Positions 46,998 to 60,142 of a DNA stretch of 64,000 nucleotides are shown in pieces; within the stretch, counting starts at the first letter, position 1; every line of letters starts with the position of its first letter. Source of the DNA: Pseudomonas sp. Irchel 3H7 (GTDB taxonomy: Bacteria; Pseudomonadota; Gammaproteobacteria; Pseudomonadales; Pseudomonadaceae); the NCBI RefSeq assembly GCF_900187605.1, contig NZ_FYEA01000003.1, positions 434,001-498,000 of the forward strand, in the 5' to 3' direction. Made by a program: the position numbers and the translations under genes. The notes under the pieces were generated by a model that worked only from the letters and a program-made list of their open reading frames with translations, searched no databases and was not told the origin of the DNA.

Positions 46998-48351
46998 CTC
47001 GATTGCCCTGCGCCTCAGTGGAATGTTCACGCTGGTGGCGCTGCTGGTGTTTCTGTTGATCGGCGGCGCGTTGTATCAACAGGTCGACAAAGGCTTGGGA
47101 TTGCTCCCGGAAGCCGAGCTGGATGCCCGATATAGCGTGCTCGAATCGGCGCTCAATCGCTTCGGCACGCCGGAGCACTGGGTGAAAATCAACGCCAAGT
47201 TGAAGCTGCTCGGCGAAGAGGACAAACGCATTCGTTTCTGGGTGGTGAGTGGCGATCCGGGTTACGAGTATGGTCAGCCCGATGCGGCGATTCGCGCGTT
47301 CGCTCAAGGCCCGCTGGGCATGCATGACCTGCAGTTGCCCGACCATCCTTATCCACTGAAAGTGTTGCTGACCGAGTTGCCAGCCAAGGATCAGCGGCCG
47401 CCGCTACGCTTCATGATCGGCATTGATACCGAGACCTTTCACGAGACTCAGCACAATCTGTTGATCGCGCTGATCGGGTTGGCGATTGTCGGTGTGTTGA
47501 TGGCGTCGGCGCTGGGGTATTGGGTCGCGCGGATTGGTTTGAAGCCGTTGATCAAACTGTCCCATGAGGCTCAGCGCTTGGCGCCACCACTACGCGCCGG
47601 GCGCTTGCGTTTGTCACCGCTGCCACCGGAGCTTGAGCAGTTTGTCGATTCGTTCAACTCGACGCTGGAACGGGTCGAGCAGGCCTACTCGCGGCTGGAA
47701 TCGTTCAACGCCGACGTCGCCCATGAACTGCGTTCACCGCTGACCAATTTGATTGGCCAGACGCAAGTGGCGCTGACCCGTGGGCGCTCTGCCGAACACT
47801 ATTTCGAAGTGCTGCAATCCAATCTTGAAGAGCTGGAACGGCTGCGTTCGATCATCAATGACATGCTGTTTCTGGCCAGTGCCGATCAGGGCAACAAGGC
47901 GACCAAGCTCACCTCGACTTCGCTGGCTGCTGAGGTGGCGACGACGCTGGAGTATCTGGATTTCATCCTTGAAGATGCGCAGGTTGAAGTGCAGGTCAGC
48001 GGTGATGCACTGGTGCAGATCGAGGTCGCGCATTTGCGCCGGGCGTTGATCAATCTGTTGAGCAATGCGGTGCAGCACACCGGCCCGGGTCAGGTGATTG
48101 AGGTGCGCATCGAGGTTGAGGAACATCAGGTGAGTATCGGCGTGGCCAACCCCGGTTCGCCGATTGCCAGTGAGCATTTGCCACGGCTGTTCGAGCGCTT
48201 TTATCGGGTCGATGCGTCGCGCAGTAACAGTGGCAATAACCATGGGTTGGGGCTAGCGATCGTCAAGGCGATTGCGCTGATGCATGGCGGGGATGTGTTT
48301 GTGCGCAGTGATCGGGGGATGAATACTTTCGGGATTTATTTGCCGGTCTGA
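46987..48351 (+). CDS. Sensor histidine kinase (heavy-metal sensor type)
   Basis: The 454-residue kinase has TM1 at about 14-31, a periplasmic sensor (about 32-155), TM2 at about 158-180, a HAMP segment, the phosphoacceptor H246 in NADVAHELRSPL, and the ATPase N-box at NLLSNAVQHTG with N360. Start GTG 46987 is placed 7 bases behind GGAG and overlaps the regulator's stop; GTG 46984 is an alternative. The signal is unknown, though the family often senses copper, zinc or silver. Confidence 0.92.
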   Translation: MSSNSIALRLSGMFTLVALLVFLLIGGALYQQVDKGLGLLPEAELDARYSVLESALNRFGTPEHWVKINAKLKLLGEEDKRIRFWVVSGDPGYEYGQPDAAIRAFAQGPLGMHDLQLPDHPYPLKVLLTELPAKDQRPPLRFMIGIDTETFHETQHNLLIALIGLAIVGVLMASALGYWVARIGLKPLIKLSHEAQRLAPPLRAGRLRLSPLPPELEQFVDSFNSTLERVEQAYSRLESFNADVAHELRSPLTNLIGQTQVALTRGRSAEHYFEVLQSNLEELERLRSIINDMLFLASADQGNKATKLTSTSLAAEVATTLEYLDFILEDAQVEVQVSGDALVQIEVAHLRRALINLLSNAVQHTGPGQVIEVRIEVEEHQVSIGVANPGSPIASEHLPRLFERFYRVDASRSNSGNNHGLGLAIVKAIALMHGGDVFVRSDRGMNTFGIYLPV

Positions 48352-48355
48352 AAAG

Positions 48356-48522
48356 CCCCTCACCCTAACCCTCTCCCGGAGGGAGAGGGGACTGACCGTG
48401 GTGCTCTTTCAAAGTACGCCGACCTGAAAGCTCGAGTCGAACTCAGGCTTTGAAAAGCCCCCGATCGGCTCCCTTTCCCCCTCGCCCCCTTGGGGGAGAG
48501 GGCTGGGGTGAGGGGGTTGCCC
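48356..48522. repeat. Dispersed CCCTCTCCC-edged repeat
   Basis: CCCTCACCCTAACCCTCTCC with GGAGGGAGAGGGGACTGACC on the left, GTACGCCGACCTGAAAGC and GAACTCAGGCTTTGAAAAGC in the centre, and CCCCCTTGGGGGAGAGGGCT with GGGGTGAGGGG on the right. It directly follows the kinase stop. Confidence 0.85.
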
Positions 48523-48656
48523 TTGGCCGCACCGCGATCTTCGACTTTTACCTCCCGCGCAACAGTCATTTATGAAAATCACGCTGTTTCCCAACGCCCG
48601 GCGACCTTATCTTTGCCCGCACCAAACAGCACTCGCCAAGCGAGAAGGTTTTCAAG

Positions 48657-48878
48657 ATGTCCAACAGTATGGGTATTGCCAGCGCGTTCGTTTTGTCCTC
48701 ATTGATCCTGTCGCCGATGGCGATGGCTGAAGAATCGCAATCGTTCGTGGCGCACAATGTCGCTCGCGCGCAGGCCTTCGATCAGCATCAGGCCGAAGTG
48801 ATGGCCAAGGCTCAGGACGCCTCGCAAGCCCCGCAGGCTGCCACTTCCCAGACTCAAGCAAGCGAGAAAGACAGCTGA
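48657..48878 (+). CDS. Small secreted hypothetical protein, 73 residues
   Basis: The protein has a signal peptide (MSNSMGIASAFVLSSLILSP to about residue 24, MAMA-EE) and a short hydrophilic mature part rich in Gln, Ala and Ser (AQDASQAPQAATSQTQAS). There are no cysteines. A second ATG lies four codons in. It ends about 70 bp before a terminator. No function known. Confidence 0.6.
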   Translation: MSNSMGIASAFVLSSLILSPMAMAEESQSFVAHNVARAQAFDQHQAEVMAKAQDASQAPQAATSQTQASEKDS

Positions 48879-48947
48879 GGCGCGCTTCGCGCCAACGTTT
48901 CCCTCGACGCGGTTGTTTGGCTCTTCCCGTTCAACCGTCGTCATTCC

Positions 48948-48976
48948 AGGCCGCTGCCTTTCAGCGGCCTTTTTTC
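48948..48976 (+). terminator. Rho-independent terminator
   Basis: Stem AGGCCGCT/AGCGGCCT (48948-48955 with 48963-48970) followed by TTTTT, downstream of the 73-residue protein and ahead of the porin gene. Confidence 0.82.
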
Positions 48977-49069
48977 GTTGTGGTCTGAAAGCCGTTTGGT
49001 TCGTCTGTAACAACAAGAAACATCGAGCGCCTCAAAATATAGAGGCGCCAGTTGACCCAAGGAGCTCCA

Positions 49070-50392
49070 TTGCACGTGCGTTACCCAGTCCGCTTCACCC
49101 CGCTGTTCATTGCAATTGCCGCAACGATTGCCCCTGCCGCCCACGCCGACGAGCCTGCCAAAGAAGGCTTTGTCGAGGGTTCGAGCCTCAACCTCAACGC
49201 CCGCAACTACTACATGAATCGCAACCGCTTGCAGAAAGCGGACGACAACATCGAGTGGGGCCAAGGCTTTCTTGGGGTGTTCAAATCGGGTTACACCGAA
49301 GGCACGGTCGGTTTCGGCATTGACGCCCACGCCATGCTCGGGTTGAAGCTGGATGGCGGTGGCGGCACGGACGGGTCAAGCATCCTGCCGGTCCGAGAGA
49401 ATGGCGGCAAAGCGCCGGGTTCGTTCTCCACGGCGGGCGGCACGTTGAAAATGCGCGCGTTCGATACCGAATTGAAGGCCGGAGACCTGTTCCTCACCAA
49501 CCCGGTCATCGCTGGCGGTGAAACGCGCATGCTGCCGCAGACTTTCCGTGGTGTGAGTCTGACCAACCACAGCTTCGACGGCTGGCTGATCGAAGGCGGC
49601 CAAGCCAGTTTCACCAAGCCGTATAACCAAAGCGGTCACACGCGTATTGGCACTTCCTACGGCACCCTTGCCGACGGCGATGAGAGCCAGCACCTGAACT
49701 GGGCCGGTGTGGCCTGGAGCGGCGTCGAAGGTCTGACCAGCAGTCTTTACGCCTCCGAGCTGAAGGACATCTGGAACCAGTACTACTACGACCTGGATTA
49801 CACCTGGCAGTTGAACGATCTGGTCAGCCTCAACCCGGGCCTGCATTTCTATCACACGCAAGACACCGGTGATGCGCTGCTGGGCAACATCGACAACAAC
49901 ACCTACAGCCTGCATTTCACCGTTGGCGTCGGTAATCACAGCGTCACCGCCGCGTATCAGCGGGTCAACGGCAACACGCCGTTCGACTACATCAGCCAGG
50001 GTGACAGCGTTTATCTGGATAACTCGCAACAGTATTCCGACTTCAACGGCCCGAACGAACGCTCGTGGAAGCTCAAGTACGCCTATGACTTCGCCGGTGT
50101 CGGCGTGCCGGGTCTGACTTCGTCTGTGTCCTACTCGCGCGGCACTGTCGACCTGACCAAAGTTGACCCCGACAGCAAAGGCTATTCCAACTGGTACAGC
50201 GCCGATGGCCGCAACGCCAAGCATTGGGAACGCGATCTCGACTTGAAGTACGTGGTGCAGAGCGGTCAGGCCAAGGATCTGGCGGTGCACCTGCAATGGG
50301 CGACCAACCGTGGCGGCAACGGTTACGGCGTGATTGATTCGGATACAGATGAATACCGCGTGATCATCGACTACCCGATCAACGTCTTCTAA
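49070..50392 (+). CDS. OprD-family outer membrane porin
   Basis: The mature protein starts after a signal peptide ([25 protein letters not shown]) with [25 protein letters not shown], the OprD-family N-terminus, and the remaining 400 residues are porin-type beta strands. The family takes up basic amino acids, peptides or organic acids. Start TTG 49070 is chosen because AAGGAG (49059-49064) lies 5 bases upstream, giving 440 residues; GTG 49076 is an alternative. It lies downstream of the two-component system; a metal-regulated link as for oprD/czcR in P. aeruginosa is only inference. Confidence 0.92.
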   Translation: MHVRYPVRFTPLFIAIAATIAPAAHADEPAKEGFVEGSSLNLNARNYYMNRNRLQKADDNIEWGQGFLGVFKSGYTEGTVGFGIDAHAMLGLKLDGGGGTDGSSILPVRENGGKAPGSFSTAGGTLKMRAFDTELKAGDLFLTNPVIAGGETRMLPQTFRGVSLTNHSFDGWLIEGGQASFTKPYNQSGHTRIGTSYGTLADGDESQHLNWAGVAWSGVEGLTSSLYASELKDIWNQYYYDLDYTWQLNDLVSLNPGLHFYHTQDTGDALLGNIDNNTYSLHFTVGVGNHSVTAAYQRVNGNTPFDYISQGDSVYLDNSQQYSDFNGPNERSWKLKYAYDFAGVGVPGLTSSVSYSRGTVDLTKVDPDSKGYSNWYSADGRNAKHWERDLDLKYVVQSGQAKDLAVHLQWATNRGGNGYGVIDSDTDEYRVIIDYPINVF

Positions 50393-50421
50393 GATCGGCG
50401 CCACAGCACAGTCTTGAAGTC

Positions 50422-50439
50422 CAGGCTCGCTCCCACATT
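50422..50439. repeat. Half REP (solo arm)
   Basis: CAGGCTCGCTCCCACATT matches one arm of the repeat at 32535-32558. No second arm lies nearby, so it is a remnant or single unit. Confidence 0.65.
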
Positions 50440-50516
50440 AGGAATGGTTTCTGGCTTCGGCTGTGGTGTTTGGCCTACTACGCTTATAAGACCTTCCCCC
50501 AACCGACAGCCCAATC

Positions 50517-52025
50517 ATGATCGCGAGCCGTACCCCACCCGTTGCGGGCAAGACCGGACGCCCCGAGCTGCTGCTGATCTGCGGCAGTTTGCTGACAGTG
50601 ATCGCGATTCTGTGCATCGTCACGTTCCTGCTGATCCGCGAGCACGCCAATGCTCGGGAATCGGCGACCCGCAGTGCCACCACCATTGCGCAACTGATCG
50701 ACGCCGATGTGCTGCGCACCGTCGAGCTGTACGACTTGACCCTGCAAGGCCTGATCGCCGCCGCCCAGCGCGATGACCTGCAAGATGTCTCACCGCAGAT
50801 CCGCCATCTGGCGCTGTTCGACCGCTCGACCACGGCACGCTTCAAGGGCGACATTCTGTTGCTCGACAAACATGGGAATGTGATTGCCGATTCTTCGCGA
50901 ATCGAGCCAAAACCGGGTAATTTTGCCGACCGCGATTACTTCCTCGCCCACGCCTTCAATCGCGACATCGGCATGTTCATCAGCCGTCCGTTCAAGACCC
51001 GTTGCGACTGCGACGAGGCCAATCAGTGGCGAATCAGTTTCAGTCGCCGGATCTCCTCGCAAACCGGTGAGTTCGCTGGTGTGGCCGTGGCGTCGATGAA
51101 ACTCGACTACTTCGACCAATTGTTCAACAGCCTCGACATTGGCAAAGACAGCACGCTGAACATCATCAACAGTGACGGCGTCCTGCTCGCACAGAAGCCT
51201 TATCTGCAAAGTGATTCCATCGGCAAAAGCTTCGGCAACCGGCCGAATGTCGTGCGCATCCTCGGAGACAAGGACGGCAGCGGCAGTTTCACCAGCACCT
51301 CGAGCATGGATCATCAGCAGCGCCTCTATACCTATTCGCGGGTTGGCAATTTGCCGTTGACGGTGATGGTTGCGCTGTCCAGCGATCAAGTGTTCGGCAC
51401 CTGGCGGCGCACCGCGATTCTGATCAGCGGTGCCACGGGCGTGTTGTGCGTGGGTCTGTTGTGGCTGACCTGGCTGTTGGCCCGCGAGTTGCGTTTGCGC
51501 CAACGGGCCGAGCGCGAGCTGGCGCAACTGGCTGCTACCGATGCGCTGACGGGCGTGGCCAATCGGCGAATGCTCGATCAGGCACTGCGTCATGAGTGGT
51601 TCCGCGCCCAGCGCTCGGGCAAACCGATGTCGGTGATGATGATCGATGCCGATCACTTCAAGGCTTTCAATGATCGACATGGGCATCAGGCCGGGGATCA
51701 GGCGTTGAAGACGCTGGCCAAGGTCATCACGGACAATGTGCGGCGACCGGCGGATTTGGTCGCGCGTTATGGCGGGGAGGAGTTTTCGGTGATTCTGGCC
51801 GAGACCGACGGCCATGGCGCGCAGCAGATTGCCGAGCATATTCGTCAGGCGGTGGAGCAATTGCCATTGGTCGATGGGGCTGAGCGGCTGATGACCGTGA
51901 GTATTGGCATCGCGACATGGACGGCGGCGAGCGAGATGACGCTGGAGCAGTTGCTGTTTGCGGCGGACAAGGCGTTGTATCAGGCCAAGGAAGGTGGGCG
52001 TAACCGGGTGGTGGTGGCTGCCTGA
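50517..52025 (+). CDS. Membrane diguanylate cyclase with periplasmic sensor
   Basis: The 502-residue protein has TM1 at about 19-41, a periplasmic sensor of the dCache type (about 42-298), TM2 at about 299-321 and a GGDEF domain with the active-site loop GGEEF (419-423). The inhibitory I-site RxxD is intact (RPAD, 410-413). It makes cyclic di-GMP, which controls biofilm and motility. No phosphodiesterase domain is present. The signal bound by the sensor is unknown. Confidence 0.93.
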   Translation: MIASRTPPVAGKTGRPELLLICGSLLTVIAILCIVTFLLIREHANARESATRSATTIAQLIDADVLRTVELYDLTLQGLIAAAQRDDLQDVSPQIRHLALFDRSTTARFKGDILLLDKHGNVIADSSRIEPKPGNFADRDYFLAHAFNRDIGMFISRPFKTRCDCDEANQWRISFSRRISSQTGEFAGVAVASMKLDYFDQLFNSLDIGKDSTLNIINSDGVLLAQKPYLQSDSIGKSFGNRPNVVRILGDKDGSGSFTSTSSMDHQQRLYTYSRVGNLPLTVMVALSSDQVFGTWRRTAILISGATGVLCVGLLWLTWLLARELRLRQRAERELAQLAATDALTGVANRRMLDQALRHEWFRAQRSGKPMSVMMIDADHFKAFNDRHGHQAGDQALKTLAKVITDNVRRPADLVARYGGEEFSVILAETDGHGAQQIAEHIRQAVEQLPLVDGAERLMTVSIGIATWTAASEMTLEQLLFAADKALYQAKEGGRNRVVVAA

Positions 52026-52044
52026 TAGATGTATTGGCTTCACC

Positions 52045-52147
52045 GGCCCTATCGCTGGCAAGCCAGCTCCCACAGGGATTTGTGATGTGCTGCAGATTTG
52101 TGATTCACAAAGAAACCTGTGGGAGCTGGCTTGCCAGCGATAGGGCC
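52045..52147. repeat. REP-type inverted repeat (CTGTGGGAGCTGGCTTGCCAGCG family)
   Basis: Perfect 32-base arms (52045-52076 and 52116-52147), the best conserved repeat in the window, lying convergently between the cyclase and lpxC. The left arm begins GGCCCTATCGCTGGCAAGCC. Confidence 0.92.
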
Positions 52148-52174
52148 AGATCAGGCACCAGAGAAATTGCAGGC

Positions 52175-52210
52175 ATAAAAAAAGGCCATCCGAGGATGGC
52201 CTTCAAAAAA
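52175..52210 (-). terminator. Terminator after lpxC
   Basis: Stem AAGGCCATCC/GGATGGCCTT (52182-52191 with 52194-52203), followed on the minus strand by TTTTTTTATG. The complementary strand has T residues too, so it could serve both genes. Confidence 0.88.
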
Positions 52211-52227
52211 CTAGAGAGGTTTTTTAC

Positions 52228-53175
<948 letters not shown>

Positions 53176-53251
53176 TCAACAAAGGCTGGCGATGATAGCA
53201 GACCATGCCTTTGCTGAACACCAATCACCTTCATAGCCCTGATACATTCCA

Positions 53252-54448
53252 TCAATCGGCCTGACGACGCAGGAAAGCCGGGATGTCCAGGTAGTCCAGA
53301 TCATCTTGCGGATTCATCTTCGCGGCAGCCGCAGCACCGGCCTGAGCCTGGTTGCGCATGACGGTCGGACGGTCCAGATCACGGTAGTTCACCGCTGGCG
53401 CTTCCTGACGGGCCGCAGCCGGTTGTTGCACCTGGGCAGAAGCCATGGAGGTGTGAACGGTGTTGTCGATAACCTTTACAGGCTTCTCGATTTTCGCGCC
53501 CAGACCGGTGGCAACCACAGTCACGTGCAGTTCGTCGCGCATGTCCGGATCGATAACGGTACCGACCTTGACCATCGCGTGCTCGGAAGCGAAGGCTTCG
53601 ATGATGCTACCCACGTCGGAGTACTCACCCAGGGACAGGTCAGGACCGGCGGTGATGTTCACCAGGATGCCGCGTGCGCCTTGCAGGTTCACGTCTTCCA
53701 GCAGCGGGTTGCGGATGGCCGCTTCAGTGGCTTCACGTGCACGGTTCGGACCGCTGGCGCAGCCAGTGCCCATCATCGCCATGCCCATTTCGCTCATTAC
53801 GGTACGCACGTCGGCGAAGTCGACGTTGATCATGCCCGGACGCTTGATGATGTCGGAGATACCGCGAACGGCACCGGCCAGTACATCGTCAGCCTTGGCG
53901 AAAGCCGACAAGAGGCTTGCGTCTTTACCGAGGATGGTCAGCAGCTTCTCGTTAGGGATGGTGATCAACGAGTCGACGCTTTCCGAAAGCATGCGGATGC
54001 CTTCATCGGCGATCTGCATACGCTTGCGGCCTTCGAACGGGAACGGACGCGTTACTACCGCAACGGTCAGAATGCCCATTTCCTTGGCCACTTCGGCGAT
54101 GATCGGCGCAGCACCGGTACCGGTACCGCCGCCCATGCCAGTGGTGATGAACACCATGTTGGTGCCCTGCAGGACTTCGGCAATGCGCTCACGGTCTTCG
54201 AGAGCGGCCTGACGACCTACTTCAGGGTTGGCGCCGGCGCCCAGACCTTTGGTCACGCCGGTGCCCAGTTGCAGAATGGTACGCGCGCCGATGTTTTTCA
54301 GCGCTTGAGCATCAGTGTTGGCGCAGATGAATTCAACGCCTTCGATGTTGCTCTTGACCATGTGATTGACAGCGTTGCCGCCGCCACCGCCAACACCGAT
54401 AACTTTGATTACCGGGCTTGCGGGGATGTTGTCTACGAGTTCGAACAT
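53252..54448 (-). CDS. ftsZ: Cell division tubulin homologue FtsZ
   Basis: This 398-residue GTPase forms the Z ring. The GTP-binding signature GGGTGTG is at 107-113, and the C-terminal peptide DYLDIPAFLRRQAD (385-398) binds FtsA and ZipA. A proline/alanine/glutamine-rich linker precedes it. It follows ftsA by 68 bp. Confidence 0.99.
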   Translation of the reverse strand: MFELVDNIPASPVIKVIGVGGGGGNAVNHMVKSNIEGVEFICANTDAQALKNIGARTILQLGTGVTKGLGAGANPEVGRQAALEDRERIAEVLQGTNMVFITTGMGGGTGTGAAPIIAEVAKEMGILTVAVVTRPFPFEGRKRMQIADEGIRMLSESVDSLITIPNEKLLTILGKDASLLSAFAKADDVLAGAVRGISDIIKRPGMINVDFADVRTVMSEMGMAMMGTGCASGPNRAREATEAAIRNPLLEDVNLQGARGILVNITAGPDLSLGEYSDVGSIIEAFASEHAMVKVGTVIDPDMRDELHVTVVATGLGAKIEKPVKVIDNTVHTSMASAQVQQPAAARQEAPAVNYRDLDRPTVMRNQAQAGAAAAAKMNPQDDLDYLDIPAFLRRQAD

Positions 54449-54516
54449 TTTCCCTCTCCTTACATTCTCTAGTTTTTTCGCCTACTGCATTTTTGTTGCG
54501 GTGTTGCGGTAAAGCT

Positions 54517-55776
54517 TTAGAAGTTGCCTTGAACCCACTTCTTCAATCGGTCCAGCAACGGCGCCTGTGGCTCTTCGTTGCTGTAGCTGTCGCGGCTGCC
54601 GATGCCGGAGAACGAAACCCCGTCGGACTGCTTTTGCAGGCCGTACATCAACAAGCCCACGCCAGTGGAATAAATCGGGTTGCGCACCACGTCATCCAGA
54701 CCTTTCACGCCATGCGGTACGCCGAGGCGGACCGGCATGTGGAAGATTTCTTCGGCCAGTTCAGTGGCGCCTTCCATCTTCGACGTACCGCCGGTGAGGA
54801 CGATGCCGGCCGGGATCAGGTCTTCGTAGCCGCTGCGACGCAGCTCGGCCTGGATCAGGGTGAACAGTTCGTCGTAACGCGGCTCGACCACTTCGGCCAG
54901 GGCCTGACGCGACAGTTCGCGCGGTGGACGATCGCCAACACTCGGCACCTTGATGGTTTCACCGGCACCGGCCAGTTTGGCCAGGGCGCAGGCGTAGCGG
55001 ATCTTGATCTCTTCGGCGTACTGGGTCGGGGTGCGCAACGCCATGGCGATGTCGTTGGTCACCTGATCACCGGCAATCGGGATCACTGCGGTGTGGCGGA
55101 TCGCGCCTTCAGTAAAGATCGCGATGTCAGTGGTGCCGCCGCCGATGTCGACCAGGCACACGCCGAGTTCTTTCTCGTCGTCGGTCAGCACCGAGTAGGC
55201 CGAAGCCAGTTGCTCGAGAATGATGTCGTCGATTTCCAGACCGCAGCGACGCACGCATTTTTCAATGTTCTGTGCGGCGTTGACGGCGCAGGTGACCACG
55301 TGAACCTTGGCTTCCAGACGCACGCCGGACATGCCCAGCGGCTCGCGCACGCCTTCCTGGTTATCGATCACGTAATCCTGCGGCAGGGTGTGCAGCACGC
55401 GCTGGTCAGCCGGGATAGCTACAGCCTGAGCGGCGTCGAGCACGCGCTCAAGGTCAGCCGAGCTGACTTCACGATCACGGATCGCGACGATGCCGTGGGA
55501 GTTCAGGCTGCGGATGTGATTGCCCGCCACGCCGACGAACGCCGAGTGAATGCGGCAGCCCGCCATCAGTTGGGCTTCTTCGATCGCGCGCTGGATCGAT
55601 TGCACGGTGGACTCGATGTTGACCACCACGCCCTTCTTCAGGCCACGGGACGGATGGGTACCGATCCCGACGATTTCCAGCGAGCCGTCGTCGGAGACCT
55701 CGCCGACCAGCGCCACCACCTTGGAGGTGCCGATATCGAGACCGACGATCATTTTGCCGCTTTGCACGTTTGCCAT
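54517..55776 (-). CDS. ftsA: Cell division actin homologue FtsA
   Basis: This 419-residue actin-fold protein tethers FtsZ to the membrane. MVGLDIGTSKVVALVGEV-type phosphate loop at the start, the VDIGGGTTDIAIF loop in the middle, and a C-terminal amphipathic tail (PLLDRLKKWVQGNF) are all visible. It lies between ftsQ and ftsZ. Confidence 0.98.
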   Translation of the reverse strand: MANVQSGKMIVGLDIGTSKVVALVGEVSDDGSLEIVGIGTHPSRGLKKGVVVNIESTVQSIQRAIEEAQLMAGCRIHSAFVGVAGNHIRSLNSHGIVAIRDREVSSADLERVLDAAQAVAIPADQRVLHTLPQDYVIDNQEGVREPLGMSGVRLEAKVHVVTCAVNAAQNIEKCVRRCGLEIDDIILEQLASAYSVLTDDEKELGVCLVDIGGGTTDIAIFTEGAIRHTAVIPIAGDQVTNDIAMALRTPTQYAEEIKIRYACALAKLAGAGETIKVPSVGDRPPRELSRQALAEVVEPRYDELFTLIQAELRRSGYEDLIPAGIVLTGGTSKMEGATELAEEIFHMPVRLGVPHGVKGLDDVVRNPIYSTGVGLLMYGLQKQSDGVSFSGIGSRDSYSNEEPQAPLLDRLKKWVQGNF

Positions 55777-55791
55777 GGGTCCTGCCTCTTC

Positions 55792-56658
55792 TTAATTCTT
55801 TGCGACAGCGGGTTGGGCTGTCGTCGGCGCTACTGGTTCCCGCCAGCCAACAGCGAGGCCGTTGGCGTAGCGCAGATCGATGCGCGCAATGTTCGTAATC
55901 TGGTCTTTAAGCGTCTTGTCATAGATGGCGATAAAGCGGCGCATCTTTTCCACCAGGTTGCCGCGTCCCAGCAGCAACTCGATGCCGGGGCCGGAACTGC
56001 CGGCACCGGTGGTCAAGAACCAACTCCCGCGTTCACGCAATTCCAGGCGCGCAATCGAGAAGCCCAACGGCCGCAGCATCTGGCTCAGCACCTGATACTG
56101 CTGCATGACTTGCTGCTGAGCCCGTTGTGGGCCGAACAGCTGTGGCAGGTGTTCGTAATTCGCCAGTTCCTTGGGTGTAAACGCCTGGCCCTGGTTGTTC
56201 AGCAACGACTCGTCGCCCCAACGCGCCACCGGCAATTGTTCTTCGAGGCGGATCACCACCTGGTCCGGCCACACCCGACGTACTTCGGCGTGGGCGATCC
56301 ACGGCATCTGCTCAAGCTCGGTGCGCATACCGGCCAGGTCGATGGTGAAGAAGCTCGACGCCACATACGGGGCGATCCGCTGCTGCACCGCTTGCTGGCT
56401 GATGTAGCTCAGGTCGCCCTGCACGGCGATCTTGGTGATCGGCCGGTCGGCGTACGGCAGCAAACGCGTCGCGCCTTCGTAAGTGCCAAAGCCCAGCACC
56501 ACCAACAGCACCGGCCAGAACAGACTTTTCAGAAAGCTGAAATTGGCTTTCGGCAGGCGCGCGGACATCGGCTCTTTCGCCACCATTCGGCTGGCACCCC
56601 GTGGCACCGGCTTGCGGCCGGGTGCGGGAGGCTGATGTCGGAGCTGAGCGCCTTGCAT
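55792..56658 (-). CDS. ftsQ: Cell division protein FtsQ
   Basis: This 288-residue bitopic protein has a basic cytosolic tail ([16 protein letters not shown]), one TM (about 52-72, [19 protein letters not shown]) and a POTRA/FtsQ periplasmic domain ([20 protein letters not shown]). The ATG at 56658 lies 4 bp after the ddlB stop; an ATG nine codons earlier is inside ddlB. FtsQ recruits FtsB and FtsL to the divisome. Confidence 0.96.
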   Translation of the reverse strand: MQGAQLRHQPPAPGRKPVPRGASRMVAKEPMSARLPKANFSFLKSLFWPVLLVVLGFGTYEGATRLLPYADRPITKIAVQGDLSYISQQAVQQRIAPYVASSFFTIDLAGMRTELEQMPWIAHAEVRRVWPDQVVIRLEEQLPVARWGDESLLNNQGQAFTPKELANYEHLPQLFGPQRAQQQVMQQYQVLSQMLRPLGFSIARLELRERGSWFLTTGAGSSGPGIELLLGRGNLVEKMRRFIAIYDKTLKDQITNIARIDLRYANGLAVGWREPVAPTTAQPAVAKN

Positions 56659-56662
56659 CGTC

Positions 56663-59071
<2,409 letters not shown>

Positions 59072-59079
<8 letters not shown>

Positions 59080-60142
59080 GGGCCACCTCCAGACAGGTAT
59101 CGACCACGCTACGGGTGGCATCGGGTTTCGCCAGACGGCGGGCCGCTTGGGCCATATCTTCGAGTCGTTGCGGTTGCATCAAGACCTCTGTCAGGCGCGC
59201 GGCAAGGTCCGCGGCACCAGTCGTTCTTTGCGGCATCAGGAAGGCAGCGCCTTCGCGGGCCAAATAATCGGCGTTGCGGGTCTGGTGATCGTCGATCGCG
59301 TGGGGCAAAGGCACCAGCATCGAGGGCAGACCGGCGGCAGCCAGCTCACTGATGGTCAACGCGCCTGCACGGCACACCACCAAGTCAGCCCAGCCATAGG
59401 CCTGGGCCATGTCTTTGATGAACGGCTGCACCTGCGCTTCCACGCCGGCGGCGCGGTAACGCTCTGCAGTCACTTCATCGTGGTTTTTGCCAGCCTGATG
59501 AAACACTTCCGGGCGCAAATCGGCAGCGACTTGGGCCAGGGCTTCAGGCAGCAACTTGTTCAACGGCTCTGCACCCAGGCTTCCGCCGAGGATCAGCAAA
59601 CGCGCTTTGCGACCGGCCAGGGCAGGTCGCGATGTATCGAGGAACAGCTCGCTGCGCACCGGGTTTCCGGTGGTACGGCGGGTGTCCGACAGAGTAAAGG
59701 TGTCGGGGAACGCTTCACACACCCGGGCGGCGAACGGCACCAGCAACCGATTGGCGGTGCCGGCCACGGCGTTCTGCTCGTGAACGATCACCGGCACACC
59801 GGCCAGTTTCGCGGCGAGGCCACCGGGACCGGTCACATAACCACCGAAGCCGACCACACACACCGGCTTCAAGCGACGAATGATCGCCCGCGCCTGCCAC
59901 ACCGATTTGAGCAGCATGAACGGCGCCTTGAGCAGCGACAGCTTGCCCTTGCCGCGCAGGCCGGTAGCGTTGATGCGGTGCAGTTCAAGACCTGCCGCCG
60001 GCACCAGTTCATTCTCGATGCCGCGTGGCGTGCCGAGCCAGTGCACGGTGTAGCCGCGCGCCTGAAACTCGCGGGCACAGGCCAGCGCCGGGAATACGTG
60101 GCCGCCGGTGCCGCCGGCCATGATCAATACGTTAGCGCCCAT
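59072..60142 (-). CDS. murG: Lipid II synthase MurG
   Basis: MurG transfers GlcNAc to lipid I at the inner face of the membrane. The 356-residue GT-B protein starts [20 protein letters not shown] with the G-loop GGTGGH; the second loop ([12 protein letters not shown]) and the UDP-GlcNAc site ([28 protein letters not shown]) are clear. It overlaps ftsW by 11 bp and murC by 8 bp. Confidence 0.97.
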
